A stretch of 42,467 nucleotides of DNA from assembly GCA_902762855.1 (NCBI GenBank), contig CACWPR010000019.1, positions 1 through 42,467 of the forward strand, read 5' to 3'. The notes under the pieces were generated by a model. It saw only the letters and a list, made by a program, of their open reading frames with translations. It did not search any database and was not told where the DNA came from. Below, piece by piece: positions 7,610-14,702 of the stretch. The first letter of the stretch is position 1. Every line of letters begins with the position of its first letter. The translations under genes and the position numbers were made by a program. This stretch comes from Ruminococcus flavefaciens. GTDB taxonomy: Bacteria > Bacillota > Clostridia > Oscillospirales > Ruminococcaceae.

Positions 7610-8365
7610 ATGAGCAAACTGATTAAAGATTATTTGTTATATACTTTTGCAATAATGTTGTTTTGTTGGGGAGCCTGTGTGATATGCAGCCTAAATGATG
7701 TTTCATTAGATAACAACTATCTGTTATATATACCATATCTGTCAGGCGGGTGGTCTCCTACTATCGCTTCTTTTATAGCATTAAAGAAAAACAAAGAAGT
7801 TTCAGGTCTTAAAGAATGGTTAAAAAATATTTTTGATTTTAAACATAATATTTTTTCTTATTTATTGGTCTTAGTTTTAGTAATACTGTTCTTTTTGCCG
7901 CAATGTCTGATTTCAGGCTACGAAAGCGGCGCACCGCTCTATGCTGTCATAGTTATGATTCCTATGATGCTATTTGGCGGCGGACTGGAAGAAGCAGGCT
8001 GGCGGTATATACTTCAACCGGAATTAGAGAAAAAGTGCAGCTTTACCTTATCAACTATAATAGTCAGCGTTATTTGGTGGCTTTGGCATATGCCTTTGTT
8101 TTTTATAAAAGGAGTAGCTCAATATGGTCAGGATTATCTGGCATTCGGACTTAATGTTCTTGGACTGAGCTTCGCTTTGGCAAATATAAGAAAGAATACT
8201 GGCAGTGTGTGGTTGTGTGTATTGTTCCATTGTATTATAAACTCGTTATCCGGCGTCTATATCGTCAATGGTAATATATGGGGAAACATAGCCGCAGCTA
8301 TAATTTTAGTATTGTTTTCTTATGCTATGACTAAAATAAACAGTATAAAGAAAATATTTAGTTGA
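7610..8365 (+). CDS. CPBP-family intramembrane metalloprotease
   Basis: The 251-aa multi-helix membrane protein belongs to the CAAX/bacteriocin-processing (Abi, CPBP) family. The conserved motifs are all present: EExxxR (E127, E128, R132 in LEEAGWRYIL), the WHMPLFF motif (H160) and FHCIINS (H207), which form the intramembrane active site. Known members process prenylated proteins or secreted peptides or confer bacteriocin immunity; the substrate here is unknown. I place the start at the ATG at 7610 because GGAGG lies 6 nt upstream; an in-frame ATG at 7547 lacks a ribosome site. It follows the diguanylate cyclase by about 75 bp and may be co-transcribed. It is the last gene in the AT-rich part of the window. 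Confidence 0.9.
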   Translation: MSKLIKDYLLYTFAIMLFCWGACVICSLNDVSLDNNYLLYIPYLSGGWSPTIASFIALKKNKEVSGLKEWLKNIFDFKHNIFSYLLVLVLVILFFLPQCLISGYESGAPLYAVIVMIPMMLFGGGLEEAGWRYILQPELEKKCSFTLSTIIVSVIWWLWHMPLFFIKGVAQYGQDYLAFGLNVLGLSFALANIRKNTGSVWLCVLFHCIINSLSGVYIVNGNIWGNIAAAIILVLFSYAMTKINSIKKIFS

Positions 8366-8367
8366 AT

Positions 8368-8496
8368 AAATTCTGATTTTCATTAGCATTGCCGTAAGCG
8401 AAAGCAGAGTAAGCCTTACAGACAGAGTGAGCGAGCTTGCAAGCGGCAGCGTGAAAGGGTGCAGCGTCACGCTGCAAATTCTGATTTATCTTAGCA
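8368..8496. repeat. 21-bp direct repeats bracketing a GC-rich hairpin segment
   Basis: The text AAATTCTGATTT then three variable bases then TTAGCA occurs at 8368-8388 and again at 8476-8496 (18 of 21 identical). Between them is a GC-rich segment containing a perfect 8-bp stem GCAGCGTG/CACGCTGC (8446-8475 area) and the palindrome GCTTGCAAGC. It lies between convergent genes exactly where base composition changes, and looks like an inserted intergenic repeat. Confidence 0.6.
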
Positions 8497-8599
8497 ACAT
8501 AAATAAACACAATGCCTCGAAGTGTATTGAAACGCTTCGGGGTATTACTTCTATATGGGTACCCGTTTTACAGCATCGGGGCGTTTTTTATATTCTGAT

Positions 8600-8641
8600 A
8601 AGAAAGCGGCATACCCACACAAGGCAGGTATGCCGCAGGCT
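8600..8641 (-). terminator. terminator hairpin after the sigma-like gene
   Basis: On the minus strand GCGGCATACC and GGTATGCCGC form a 10-bp stem around TGCCTTGTGT, followed by TTTCTTAT. A near-identical hairpin occurs at 10261-10292. Confidence 0.7.
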
Positions 8642-8642
8642 A

Positions 8643-10141
8643 TCACTCATTCAGATACATCACCGTTGTTCCGGACATACCGCCCTTCATTGGCAGCAGC
8701 CAGCTGCTTTCACAGAGGGTCTGCATTATCTGCTCGATCTCATGGTAATAAAGCAGCATCGGCATTTTGCTCACATACTCCGCAAGGTGCTGCGGTACAT
8801 GGTCAAGGAGTATTTTTTTAATGCTGTCGGTGCGTGAGATAAGGCTCTTGCATATGTCATCGCCAATATACACGATCATGCTGTTTATCTCATCTCCTTG
8901 CTCCTTGGTAAGGCAGGGGAAATTTGGCTTTATGCCCTCATCGGTCTTTACAGCAAGCCCCAGCTCCAGAAGCTCGGAGCAGACCAGTTTTTCATTGTCG
9001 GTCTGCGGCTGACGGGAAAGCAGTGTGCAGAGCATATCTGCCCTTGTGTCCGTTACCCTCGGGTGCAGTCTGCTGCCGTTTATGAGAACGTCCCAGAAAA
9101 GTATCATGCTGCCGCTGCTCCACCTTGCAGAAGTACCCACGCTGTAAGGGGCAGTTGTGTTTTTTTCCACAAAAAAGCGGAAGCATTTCTCGCCGAACAC
9201 ATCCGTCGGGAAATCAAGGGGCATCTCGCCATGTGCCATGTCCATATATGCAAGGTGCAGTATAAGCGACACAAGCATCCATTTGAGCGTATTACCCGGC
9301 GCATCACTGCCATAGAAACCGAGGGAGCGAACATCTTCAAGCATTTCATCAATTGTTTGTGCTATCTGCTTTGAGATATCTGCAACGGCTGTCTTGTTTG
9401 CCTTTTCTATCTCGTCAAAGATCTCATTTGTGATGATCGGAACATTGGTCTGATAAAAACCGTTTTTCACATTCAGCAGGCCGAATTCGATCAGCTTTCT
9501 AAGCTCGTCTTCAAGATATGCCGTCGGCACACCCAGCTGCAAGGCTATCTGTTCCTCAGTCTGCTTGTCATAGTAGCAGCACATCAAAATATTCTGTCCC
9601 AGCTTGTCGTCGAATTTGCCGTTATAATTATTGTTAGTTCCCCAGAATGCCAGTGACAGCTCAACGGGGTCATAGCTTAACTTTCCAAAATTTCTTTCCA
9701 TAACAGTACCCTCCTTGATTTTCTTACGTGACTGAAAGAGGAGATATTTGACCATGCTCTGGGTGATGCCAAAGCGCTTCGATATATCTCTCACCGACAT
9801 TCCGTCAACGTAATAAGCCACCATAGCTTTGCGGTAGTTGGAATTCAGCAGCGATAACTCTCTGGTTATAAGTGTTAGCTGCTCGTTTTTCTGCGCCTGC
9901 TCTTCAAGTTCCTCCCAACTGCCGTCTGATATTGTATCATCAAGCTCGGCAGTTTCCCGGCGGCTGCGGTACCAGCTTTTGAGGATATTGTCAGCCGTGC
10001 GCCACACAAAGGCATAGAAGGCTCTTTCGTTCGCTCCTCGGCATCGTGGTACGAGCCTGTGCGTGAAATGCAGTAGCGGAACATGGACTTTGACATCATT
10101 TTTATCTGCTCACGGTATTCTTCAGCGGTCAAATCGTTCAC
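8643..10141 (-). pseudogene. sigma-70-like transcription factor, frameshifted with an internal deletion
   Basis: The N-terminal piece (start ATG at 10141, MNDLTAEEYREQIKMMSKSM) is the usual beginning of a Clostridia sigma factor and runs to SYHDAEE. The frame then shifts near 10020 and the sequence resumes as RAFYAFVWRTADNILKSWYR in the next frame. Related proteins carry about 20 more residues between these points (region 2, core polymerase contact), so I infer a small out-of-frame deletion. The downstream frame is otherwise open to 8643. It includes region 4 (RKAMVAYYVDGMSVRDISKR, then FGITQSMVKYLL) and a long C-terminal domain of about 330 aa of unknown role. A good promoter and terminator remain. 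It is inactive unless a restart yields a sigma-4-only protein from 10007. Confidence 0.75.
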
Positions 10142-10229
10142 CTCTTTCGTGATCTCTTAGAAGCTCCTGTCTGTATAATGCAGAAGTTCACAGTTGGTTA
10201 GGGGGAGCCGAAAAATTTTTTCTGAAATA

Positions 10230-10258
10230 ATTATAGCAGATATGTTGGAGCTTGGCAA
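10230..10258 (-). promoter_or_regulatory. promoter of the sigma-like gene
   Basis: Minus strand TTGCCA (10258 to 10253), 17-bp spacer, TATAAT (10235 to 10230), followed by a leader of about 85 nt and AAAGAGG before the ATG. Confidence 0.65.
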
Positions 10259-10260
10259 TA

Positions 10261-10300
10261 ATAATGCGGCATACCCACACATGGCAGGTATGCCGTAAGC
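10261..10300 (-). terminator. terminator hairpin, near-copy of the one at 8600
   Basis: The arms ACGGCATACC and GGTATGCCGC surround TGCCATGTGT downstream of the 10303 fragment. The hairpin differs from the 8600-8641 copy at only a few bases, including loop and base-pair changes. Confidence 0.65.
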
Positions 10301-10302
10301 GG

Positions 10303-10671
10303 TTATTTACTTATCTTCTCTTTCAGTCTTTCCACAAGCCTTTCAAAGCGTTCGCTGCCGGCAAACAGCTCACAAAAACCATTTTCCGGTTTTGTAATGA
10401 TATTATACACACTTGCTTTCTCTTTATCGTGCAGGTCAAAGATGTAATGAATAATAAGCTGCTGCTTCGGAAAGCTGTTGTCATCGGTAGGCTTATAGTA
10501 TTTCAGTGCCCTTTCACACAGAGCTGTTATTTCATTTGACTTTTCCTTTTTCAGCTCATCTGTATCTGCCTTGCCCTGATAAAAATAGTAGTTTCGCAAA
10601 GCGAATGCAAGGTTTGAAAGCAGCTCAGGCTCGTTGGGATATATCTTCAGCTTCTCCCTGAGAAATCTCAC
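10303..10671 (-). pseudogene. C-terminal fragment of a TPR-type XRE regulator
   Basis: The open frame encodes 122 aa with TPR-like helices (LREKLKIYPNEPELLSNLAF, LRNYYFYQGKA, ERFERLVERLKEKI). This resembles the C-terminal half of longer Clostridia regulators whose N-terminus is an XRE helix-turn-helix. No helix-turn-helix is present. The only in-frame start is a GTG at 10671 without a ribosome site, closely preceded by a stop. In the adjacent frame the upstream codons read DCAEDA, which would join naturally to VRFLREKL, suggesting a frameshift at this point, with another stop further upstream. I read it as a degraded gene remnant. Confidence 0.55.
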
Positions 10672-10759
10672 GGCGCATCTTCAGCACAATCTTTGTGCGG
10701 TATTGCCTATAGTGCTGCTTTGATTTGAGAATGCGGCATTTACTTATTTGACGCATAAG

Positions 10760-10790
10760 AAAAGTCCCCGCAGGAGCGGGGACTATTTTT
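10760..10790 (-). terminator. terminator of the GH5 cellulase gene
   Basis: Minus strand stem AGTCCCCGC/GCGGGGACT around TCCT, followed by TTTTC, starting about 15 nt after the cellulase stop codon. Confidence 0.85.
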
Positions 10791-10797
10791 GCTGTTA

Positions 10798-12972
10798 TCA
10801 GCCAACTACAGGAGCGGCTATAGGTGTGAGGTCAGGTACTATTTCAAGGAGGAACTTCTGTATCTGGAGTGCATCCTGAACTGTGAGACCTGTCTGGTCA
10901 TAGTCAATAACGTTTGCGAGCTCAATACCTTCCTCAGTGATGTGGTTCTCGTCTGTTCCGGAAAGGCCGTACTTATCGTTGTTTGCGATAGACTGCATTA
11001 CCAGTACAACGTCGTTCATTGCAACAGTACCGTTGCGGTCAGCGTCGCCCCATACAGGGTCTGCATCTCCGAGACCGTATACCTTCCAGTCGGTCATATC
11101 AGCCTTGTCAGCATTGTACCATATCTGTATCTCGCCGGACTGTGCGCCTGCGTATATATCAGATGTGTTGAGGGTCACTACCAGCTTGCCGTCGGCGCCT
11201 ATAGTGCCTTCCCACTCGATGTTGGTCCAGTCCTCAGCACCCATGAATCCGAGACCGCCGTTGATGTATGTTCCGGCCTCTCCCTCGAAGGTTATCATCA
11301 TCTTGCCGTTGCGTGTAACGTCAGCGAGCTCGATGGGGTACTTCTTTGTGTTGTCCACTGGCGGGTCCTCGATAGTACCGGCAGTCTCACCGATTATAGC
11401 AATAGCTGTAACTGTGGTAGTGCTGTTTGTTCTTGCGAAGAGGTGCTCTATCTCAGAGGTCTCACCGCTCCATGCGTTTGCTATTGACTTTGAAGAGTAG
11501 TATGCAATGCCTTTCTCATCGTCGATGTCATAGGGCTTTACCTCTGTCCAGTTCTTCCATTCGCCGTTTGTTACTGCGATAACGGGAGCGTCGCCTGTGA
11601 ACTGGATAGCAATGTCGTTGCCGTCGAGCTGAGCCCATGTTGCGTTGAGACCGGGTGTGCAGTTGCCGTTTGTAACGGATGCGTCAAGGTCATAGGACTC
11701 GCTGATGAGCTGAGTACCTGTTGAGATGTCCTCATGGTCGTACTGCTCACCCTGCTTTTTGCCGCCCCATGCAATGGAGTCATCAGCGATGACTTCCATC
11801 ATTTTGTCAACTACCTGAACGGAGTCATCGTACCATTCAAGAGTTTTCCTGTTGATATAGTCGTGCCTCTCAGAGGCGTCGTTGTTTTGTCTTGCGTCAT
11901 TGTCCCAGAGTACACAGGGAACACCCATTCCCTTTGTAGTGGAGATATACTGGTCAGCCCACTGCATACGTGCCTCGGTGTTGTCGAAGTTGGATGCTCC
12001 GAACTCACCGATGACTACAGGGATGTCCTTCTCGATGAATGTTGTGCGGATGCCATCAAGGATCGTTTTGAGCTCATCCTGGTACTTCTCGGAGAAAGTG
12101 CTGTGGTCAGCAACGGACTTGTCCATTGTGAAGCCATAGGGTGAATATGCGTGGATAGAGATAGCAACGTAGTCGTCATCAGGAACGGCTATCCTTGAGA
12201 TTATTGAAACATCGCTGGACGCACAGTAGCCGGGTATCATCAGGAGTCTTGTGTCAGCGTATGGTGAATCAGAGCTTCTGATGAGATTCACGAAGTCAGC
12301 ATTGAGGTTGTTGATACAGTCTACCTCGTTCTGCTCCGGTCCCCACCACTCGTGCTTTGTGCCGATAGCTCTGGGCTCGTTCATGCACTCAAAGATGAGG
12401 TGCTGGTCGTAGTCCTTGAACTCCTCGTTTATCTGTGACCATATCTTGAGGAGCTTGGGCTTCATCTCATCATAGGCTGTACCAATGTCTTCACGGTTTA
12501 CCCAGTTCTCGTGGTGGAGGTTGAGGATAACGTACATATCGTTCTTGTAAGCGTAGTCGACTACCTCGTGGACTCTTGCCATCCATGCAGGGTCGATGTT
12601 GTTGTCAGCGTCGAGGTGCTGGAACCATGTTGTAGGTATGCGGACTGTATTGAAGCCCTTAGCCTTGATAGCATCGAAGAGCTCCTGAGTAGCCTTTGGC
12701 TGTCCCCATGCAGTTTCGGTCTCCAGACCTGCTGTGTCGAGAACTACAGATGTCTTTGTCTCGTTGTCCCATACGGATGCAGTGGCATCGAGAGTATTTC
12801 CGAGGTTCCAGCCTATTTTCATGTCCTCGGTTATCTCGAAGGCTGTGAGGACGTCACCGGCAGCGTCAGTGCTTATTTCGCTGTACGGAGCTATCCTGAA
12901 TGATGTGAGCATACAAAGTGCGGCAGCGGAGATGCTGATGATGCGCTTTGCATTTTTAGCGTTGTCAAACAT
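10798..12972 (-). CDS. secreted GH5 endoglucanase with two accessory modules and a type I dockerin
   Basis: The 724-aa cellulosomal enzyme would hydrolyse beta-1,4-glucan. Residues 1-38 are a signal peptide (basic KNAKR, then SISAAALCMLTSF). Residues about 40-400 are a GH5 barrel with the acid/base E199 in ECMNEPR, the nucleophile E323 in IGEFGAS, and the HH pair of NLHHENW; the IGWNLGNTLDA start suggests GH5 subfamily 4. Residues about 418-535 and 545-635 are two beta-rich modules, probably carbohydrate-binding, separated by a Pro-rich linker. Residues about 638-712 are a dockerin with two calcium-loop repeats (DADRNGTVAMNDV and DYDQTGLTVQDA). The dockerin would plug the enzyme into a scaffoldin cohesin outside the cell. 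GGGAGGG precedes the ATG. It is monocistronic with its own promoter and terminator. Confidence 0.95.
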   Translation of the reverse strand: MFDNAKNAKRIISISAAALCMLTSFRIAPYSEISTDAAGDVLTAFEITEDMKIGWNLGNTLDATASVWDNETKTSVVLDTAGLETETAWGQPKATQELFDAIKAKGFNTVRIPTTWFQHLDADNNIDPAWMARVHEVVDYAYKNDMYVILNLHHENWVNREDIGTAYDEMKPKLLKIWSQINEEFKDYDQHLIFECMNEPRAIGTKHEWWGPEQNEVDCINNLNADFVNLIRSSDSPYADTRLLMIPGYCASSDVSIISRIAVPDDDYVAISIHAYSPYGFTMDKSVADHSTFSEKYQDELKTILDGIRTTFIEKDIPVVIGEFGASNFDNTEARMQWADQYISTTKGMGVPCVLWDNDARQNNDASERHDYINRKTLEWYDDSVQVVDKMMEVIADDSIAWGGKKQGEQYDHEDISTGTQLISESYDLDASVTNGNCTPGLNATWAQLDGNDIAIQFTGDAPVIAVTNGEWKNWTEVKPYDIDDEKGIAYYSSKSIANAWSGETSEIEHLFARTNSTTTVTAIAIIGETAGTIEDPPVDNTKKYPIELADVTRNGKMMITFEGEAGTYINGGLGFMGAEDWTNIEWEGTIGADGKLVVTLNTSDIYAGAQSGEIQIWYNADKADMTDWKVYGLGDADPVWGDADRNGTVAMNDVVLVMQSIANNDKYGLSGTDENHITEEGIELANVIDYDQTGLTVQDALQIQKFLLEIVPDLTPIAAPVVG

Positions 12973-13057
12973 TGTTATACCCTCCCGTTTGAAACTTTTT
13001 CATGTTTTTTATAATTTAAGGGACCCAGTGCAGTAAATCCCTCTTTAACACACCAAT

Positions 13058-13086
13058 ATTTTAACACGTTCGCTGAATTTTGTCAA
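13058..13086 (-). promoter_or_regulatory. promoter of the GH5 cellulase gene
   Basis: Minus strand TTGACA (13086 to 13081), 17-bp spacer, TAAAAT (13063 to 13058). The leader is about 80 nt. About 30 bp upstream of the -35 box lies an imperfect palindrome (13116-13133, AGCGTAAAATTTTATGCT) that could bind a regulator. Confidence 0.7.
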
Positions 13087-13230
13087 TAGAATTTGTGCAG
13101 TATGCTACAAAATGAAGCGTAAAATTTTATGCTCACCTTTTAGCAATTTTGTATAGATAATTTTAAACTTAATCCTTCCTTTAATTAACTGCCAATGACT
13201 TTTTTATATCAGTGTACTATTTACAGGCAT

Positions 13231-13262
13231 AAAACAGCCGCCTCCATTGAGACGGCTGCGGC
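13231..13262 (-). terminator. terminator of the 301-aa membrane protein gene
   Basis: Minus strand CAGCCGTCTC/GGAGGCGGCTG stem with a 3-nt loop, followed by TTTTATG, just after the stop codon. Confidence 0.75.
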
Positions 13263-14168
13263 TCAGTTCGTTGTTGCGTGATGTTCTGAAATATCAGTGT
13301 GCTTTTCACGCTGGGTATAAGTATAATAAAAGGTCGTAACAGCAAGATAACCACAGAGGAAAATGAGGGCGACCAGTGGGATGTATGCCGAGAGCCCGGA
13401 TTTGAGCATACTGTCGGCTGCAACGAATCCGTCCTTTGCTGAATCAACTATCTGTTCTTCTAATGAACCGCTTAACGTTGTTTTTAATATTATGTACTCT
13501 CCGAATATCGAATCATCTGATATAAGGTATGATGCCAGAGCAAGTGCTGTGCAGTGAGCGGTCATTCCACAGATATTTGCCCATATGTACATGCGTGAGG
13601 GTACTATAAAATTGACAGCAAGGCAAAGCAGCGGTATAACGATAAATGTCAAAATTATGAACACACTATAGAAAACGGCGGTCTTATCTTCAAAATCTCC
13701 TGCAAGCTTTATCAGCTTGAAAACCCCGATAAACTTGCTGTGGGTTATATATTCTGTATCCCCTGAACTGCCGGTCTTGTTCATGTTGACTTTTACGGTA
13801 AATGCAGGGAGCAGGATAGAGCTTACAGCAGCTATTGTCCAGCATATGAGAGCAGGACGTCTGTCTTCATTCAGCGTGCTTGACTTTCCTGGCAGTGATA
13901 ATTTTAACAGAAAGGCAGCAAGAGCGTAATAAACAGCTCCTGCAATCGGAAGAGATATTACGGCAATTCCAGCGTTATGAATATTCCATTCTACATAATT
14001 TGAAAACAGATATACAGTAAGATAAAGTGCACCAAAGACTCCGGCGGTCAGCAAAAATGCAGCGGCCTTCATCAGGCTCTTCTTGATGTTGCTTTCCTGA
14101 TGCTCAGCGGTGTGAAAGCTCACGATGAGAACAAGAGCAAAAATAAAAATAGCGTATAACATCCACAT
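13263..14168 (-). CDS. hypothetical polytopic membrane protein, 301 aa
   Basis: The protein has about seven or eight predicted membrane helices, including MLYAIFIFALVLIVSF at the N-terminus, LLTAGVFGALYLTVYLFS, a GIAVISLPIAGAVYYALAAF helix, FIILTFIVIPLLCLAV and a final YIPLVALIFLCGYLAVTTF. It ends in a His/Thr-rich tail. There are no transporter or enzyme motifs that I recognise. GGAG precedes the ATG. The promoter lies in the intergenic region shared with the divergent XRE gene, and its spacer contains a perfect copy of an ACAAC-N4-GTTGT operator. The membrane protein is therefore very likely repressed by that neighbour. The pair may be a stress-responsive membrane module, but the function is unknown. 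Confidence 0.7.
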   Translation of the reverse strand: MWMLYAIFIFALVLIVSFHTAEHQESNIKKSLMKAAAFLLTAGVFGALYLTVYLFSNYVEWNIHNAGIAVISLPIAGAVYYALAAFLLKLSLPGKSSTLNEDRRPALICWTIAAVSSILLPAFTVKVNMNKTGSSGDTEYITHSKFIGVFKLIKLAGDFEDKTAVFYSVFIILTFIVIPLLCLAVNFIVPSRMYIWANICGMTAHCTALALASYLISDDSIFGEYIILKTTLSGSLEEQIVDSAKDGFVAADSMLKSGLSAYIPLVALIFLCGYLAVTTFYYTYTQREKHTDISEHHATTN

Positions 14169-14204
14169 ATCAATTTCTCCTTAGCATATGTTTGATGTAT
14201 AAAT

Positions 14205-14218
14205 ACAACGTTTGTTGT
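14205..14218. promoter_or_regulatory. operator copy 1, ACAAC-GTTT-GTTGT
   Basis: An inverted repeat whose half-sites are identical to those of the copy at 14235-14248. It lies downstream of the minus-strand -10 box. The copies are 30 bp apart, about three helix turns, so they lie on the same DNA face. Confidence 0.7.
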
Positions 14219-14229
14219 TCAATATAAAC

Positions 14230-14258
14230 ATAATACAACAATTGTTGTAATTTGTCAA
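14230..14258 (-). promoter_or_regulatory. promoter of the membrane protein gene with operator copy 2 in its spacer
   Basis: Minus strand TTGACA (14258 to 14253), 17-bp spacer, TATTAT (14235 to 14230). The spacer contains the perfect palindrome ACAACAATTGTTGT (14235-14248), so a bound repressor would exclude RNA polymerase. It presumably responds to the divergent XRE protein. Confidence 0.8.
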
Positions 14259-14318
14259 GTGCAAAACATCTTTTGTGCTATAATTTGTTGAAATCACTTA
14301 TATAGGAGACGGAGAATT

Positions 14319-14654
14319 ATGCAACATTACCAACGTATCAGGGACCTGCGGGAGGACAAGGACCTTACTCAGGAGCAGCTCTGCAAAAAGCTCTTCATGC
14401 ACAAAACAACGTACACTAACTATGAACAGGGCAAGCATACAGTCCCGCTTGATTTTGCCGTGACTCTCGCTGATTTTTACGGAGTCAGCCTTGACTACAT
14501 TGCCGGGAGGACCAACCGCATCTCCGGCGCCAATGGCGCCTCTCTCACTGATGAGGAGGCCTGTCTGCTGAACGGCTATTCCAGGCTGACGGACAAGAAC
14601 AAAGGCAAGCTGGAGCTCTTCCTTGAACAGCTCTGCCAGTCGCAGGAAAAATAA
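14319..14654 (+). CDS. XRE-family repressor, 111 aa
   Basis: The N-terminal 65 residues are a typical Cro/C1 helix-turn-helix (RIRDLREDKDLTQEQLCKKL, MHKTTYTNYEQGKHTVPLDF, ending GVSLDYIAGRT). The rest is a short helical tail (LNGYSRLTDKNKGKLELFLE), common in Clostridia regulators and probably a dimerisation element. It has GGAGACGGAG before the ATG and a TATAAT at 14279-14284. It lies divergent from the membrane protein gene, with two ACAACNNNNGTTGT palindromes between them, which are its most likely binding sites. It is followed by a strong bidirectional terminator. The inducer is unknown. Confidence 0.9.
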   Translation: MQHYQRIRDLREDKDLTQEQLCKKLFMHKTTYTNYEQGKHTVPLDFAVTLADFYGVSLDYIAGRTNRISGANGASLTDEEACLLNGYSRLTDKNKGKLELFLEQLCQSQEK

Positions 14655-14692
14655 AAAAAGGCACCCGCCGGGTGCCTTTTTACATATGTTGT
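14654..14692. terminator. bidirectional terminator
   Basis: GGCACCCG/CGGGTGCC stem with A-tract on one side and TTTTT on the other, between the convergent XRE and TrpB-like genes. Confidence 0.9.
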
Positions 14693-14702
14693 ATCTGTTT
14701 TA

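Noticed and set aside
8427-8837. plus-strand reading frame over the convergent intergenic region
   Set aside because: It runs through the repeat, the terminator hairpin and the antisense of the sigma-like gene, with no ribosome site and an atypical composition.
10803-12903. long plus-strand frames antisense to the GH5 gene
   Set aside because: They are by-products of the GH5 codon usage; the minus-strand protein has complete catalytic and dockerin motifs.
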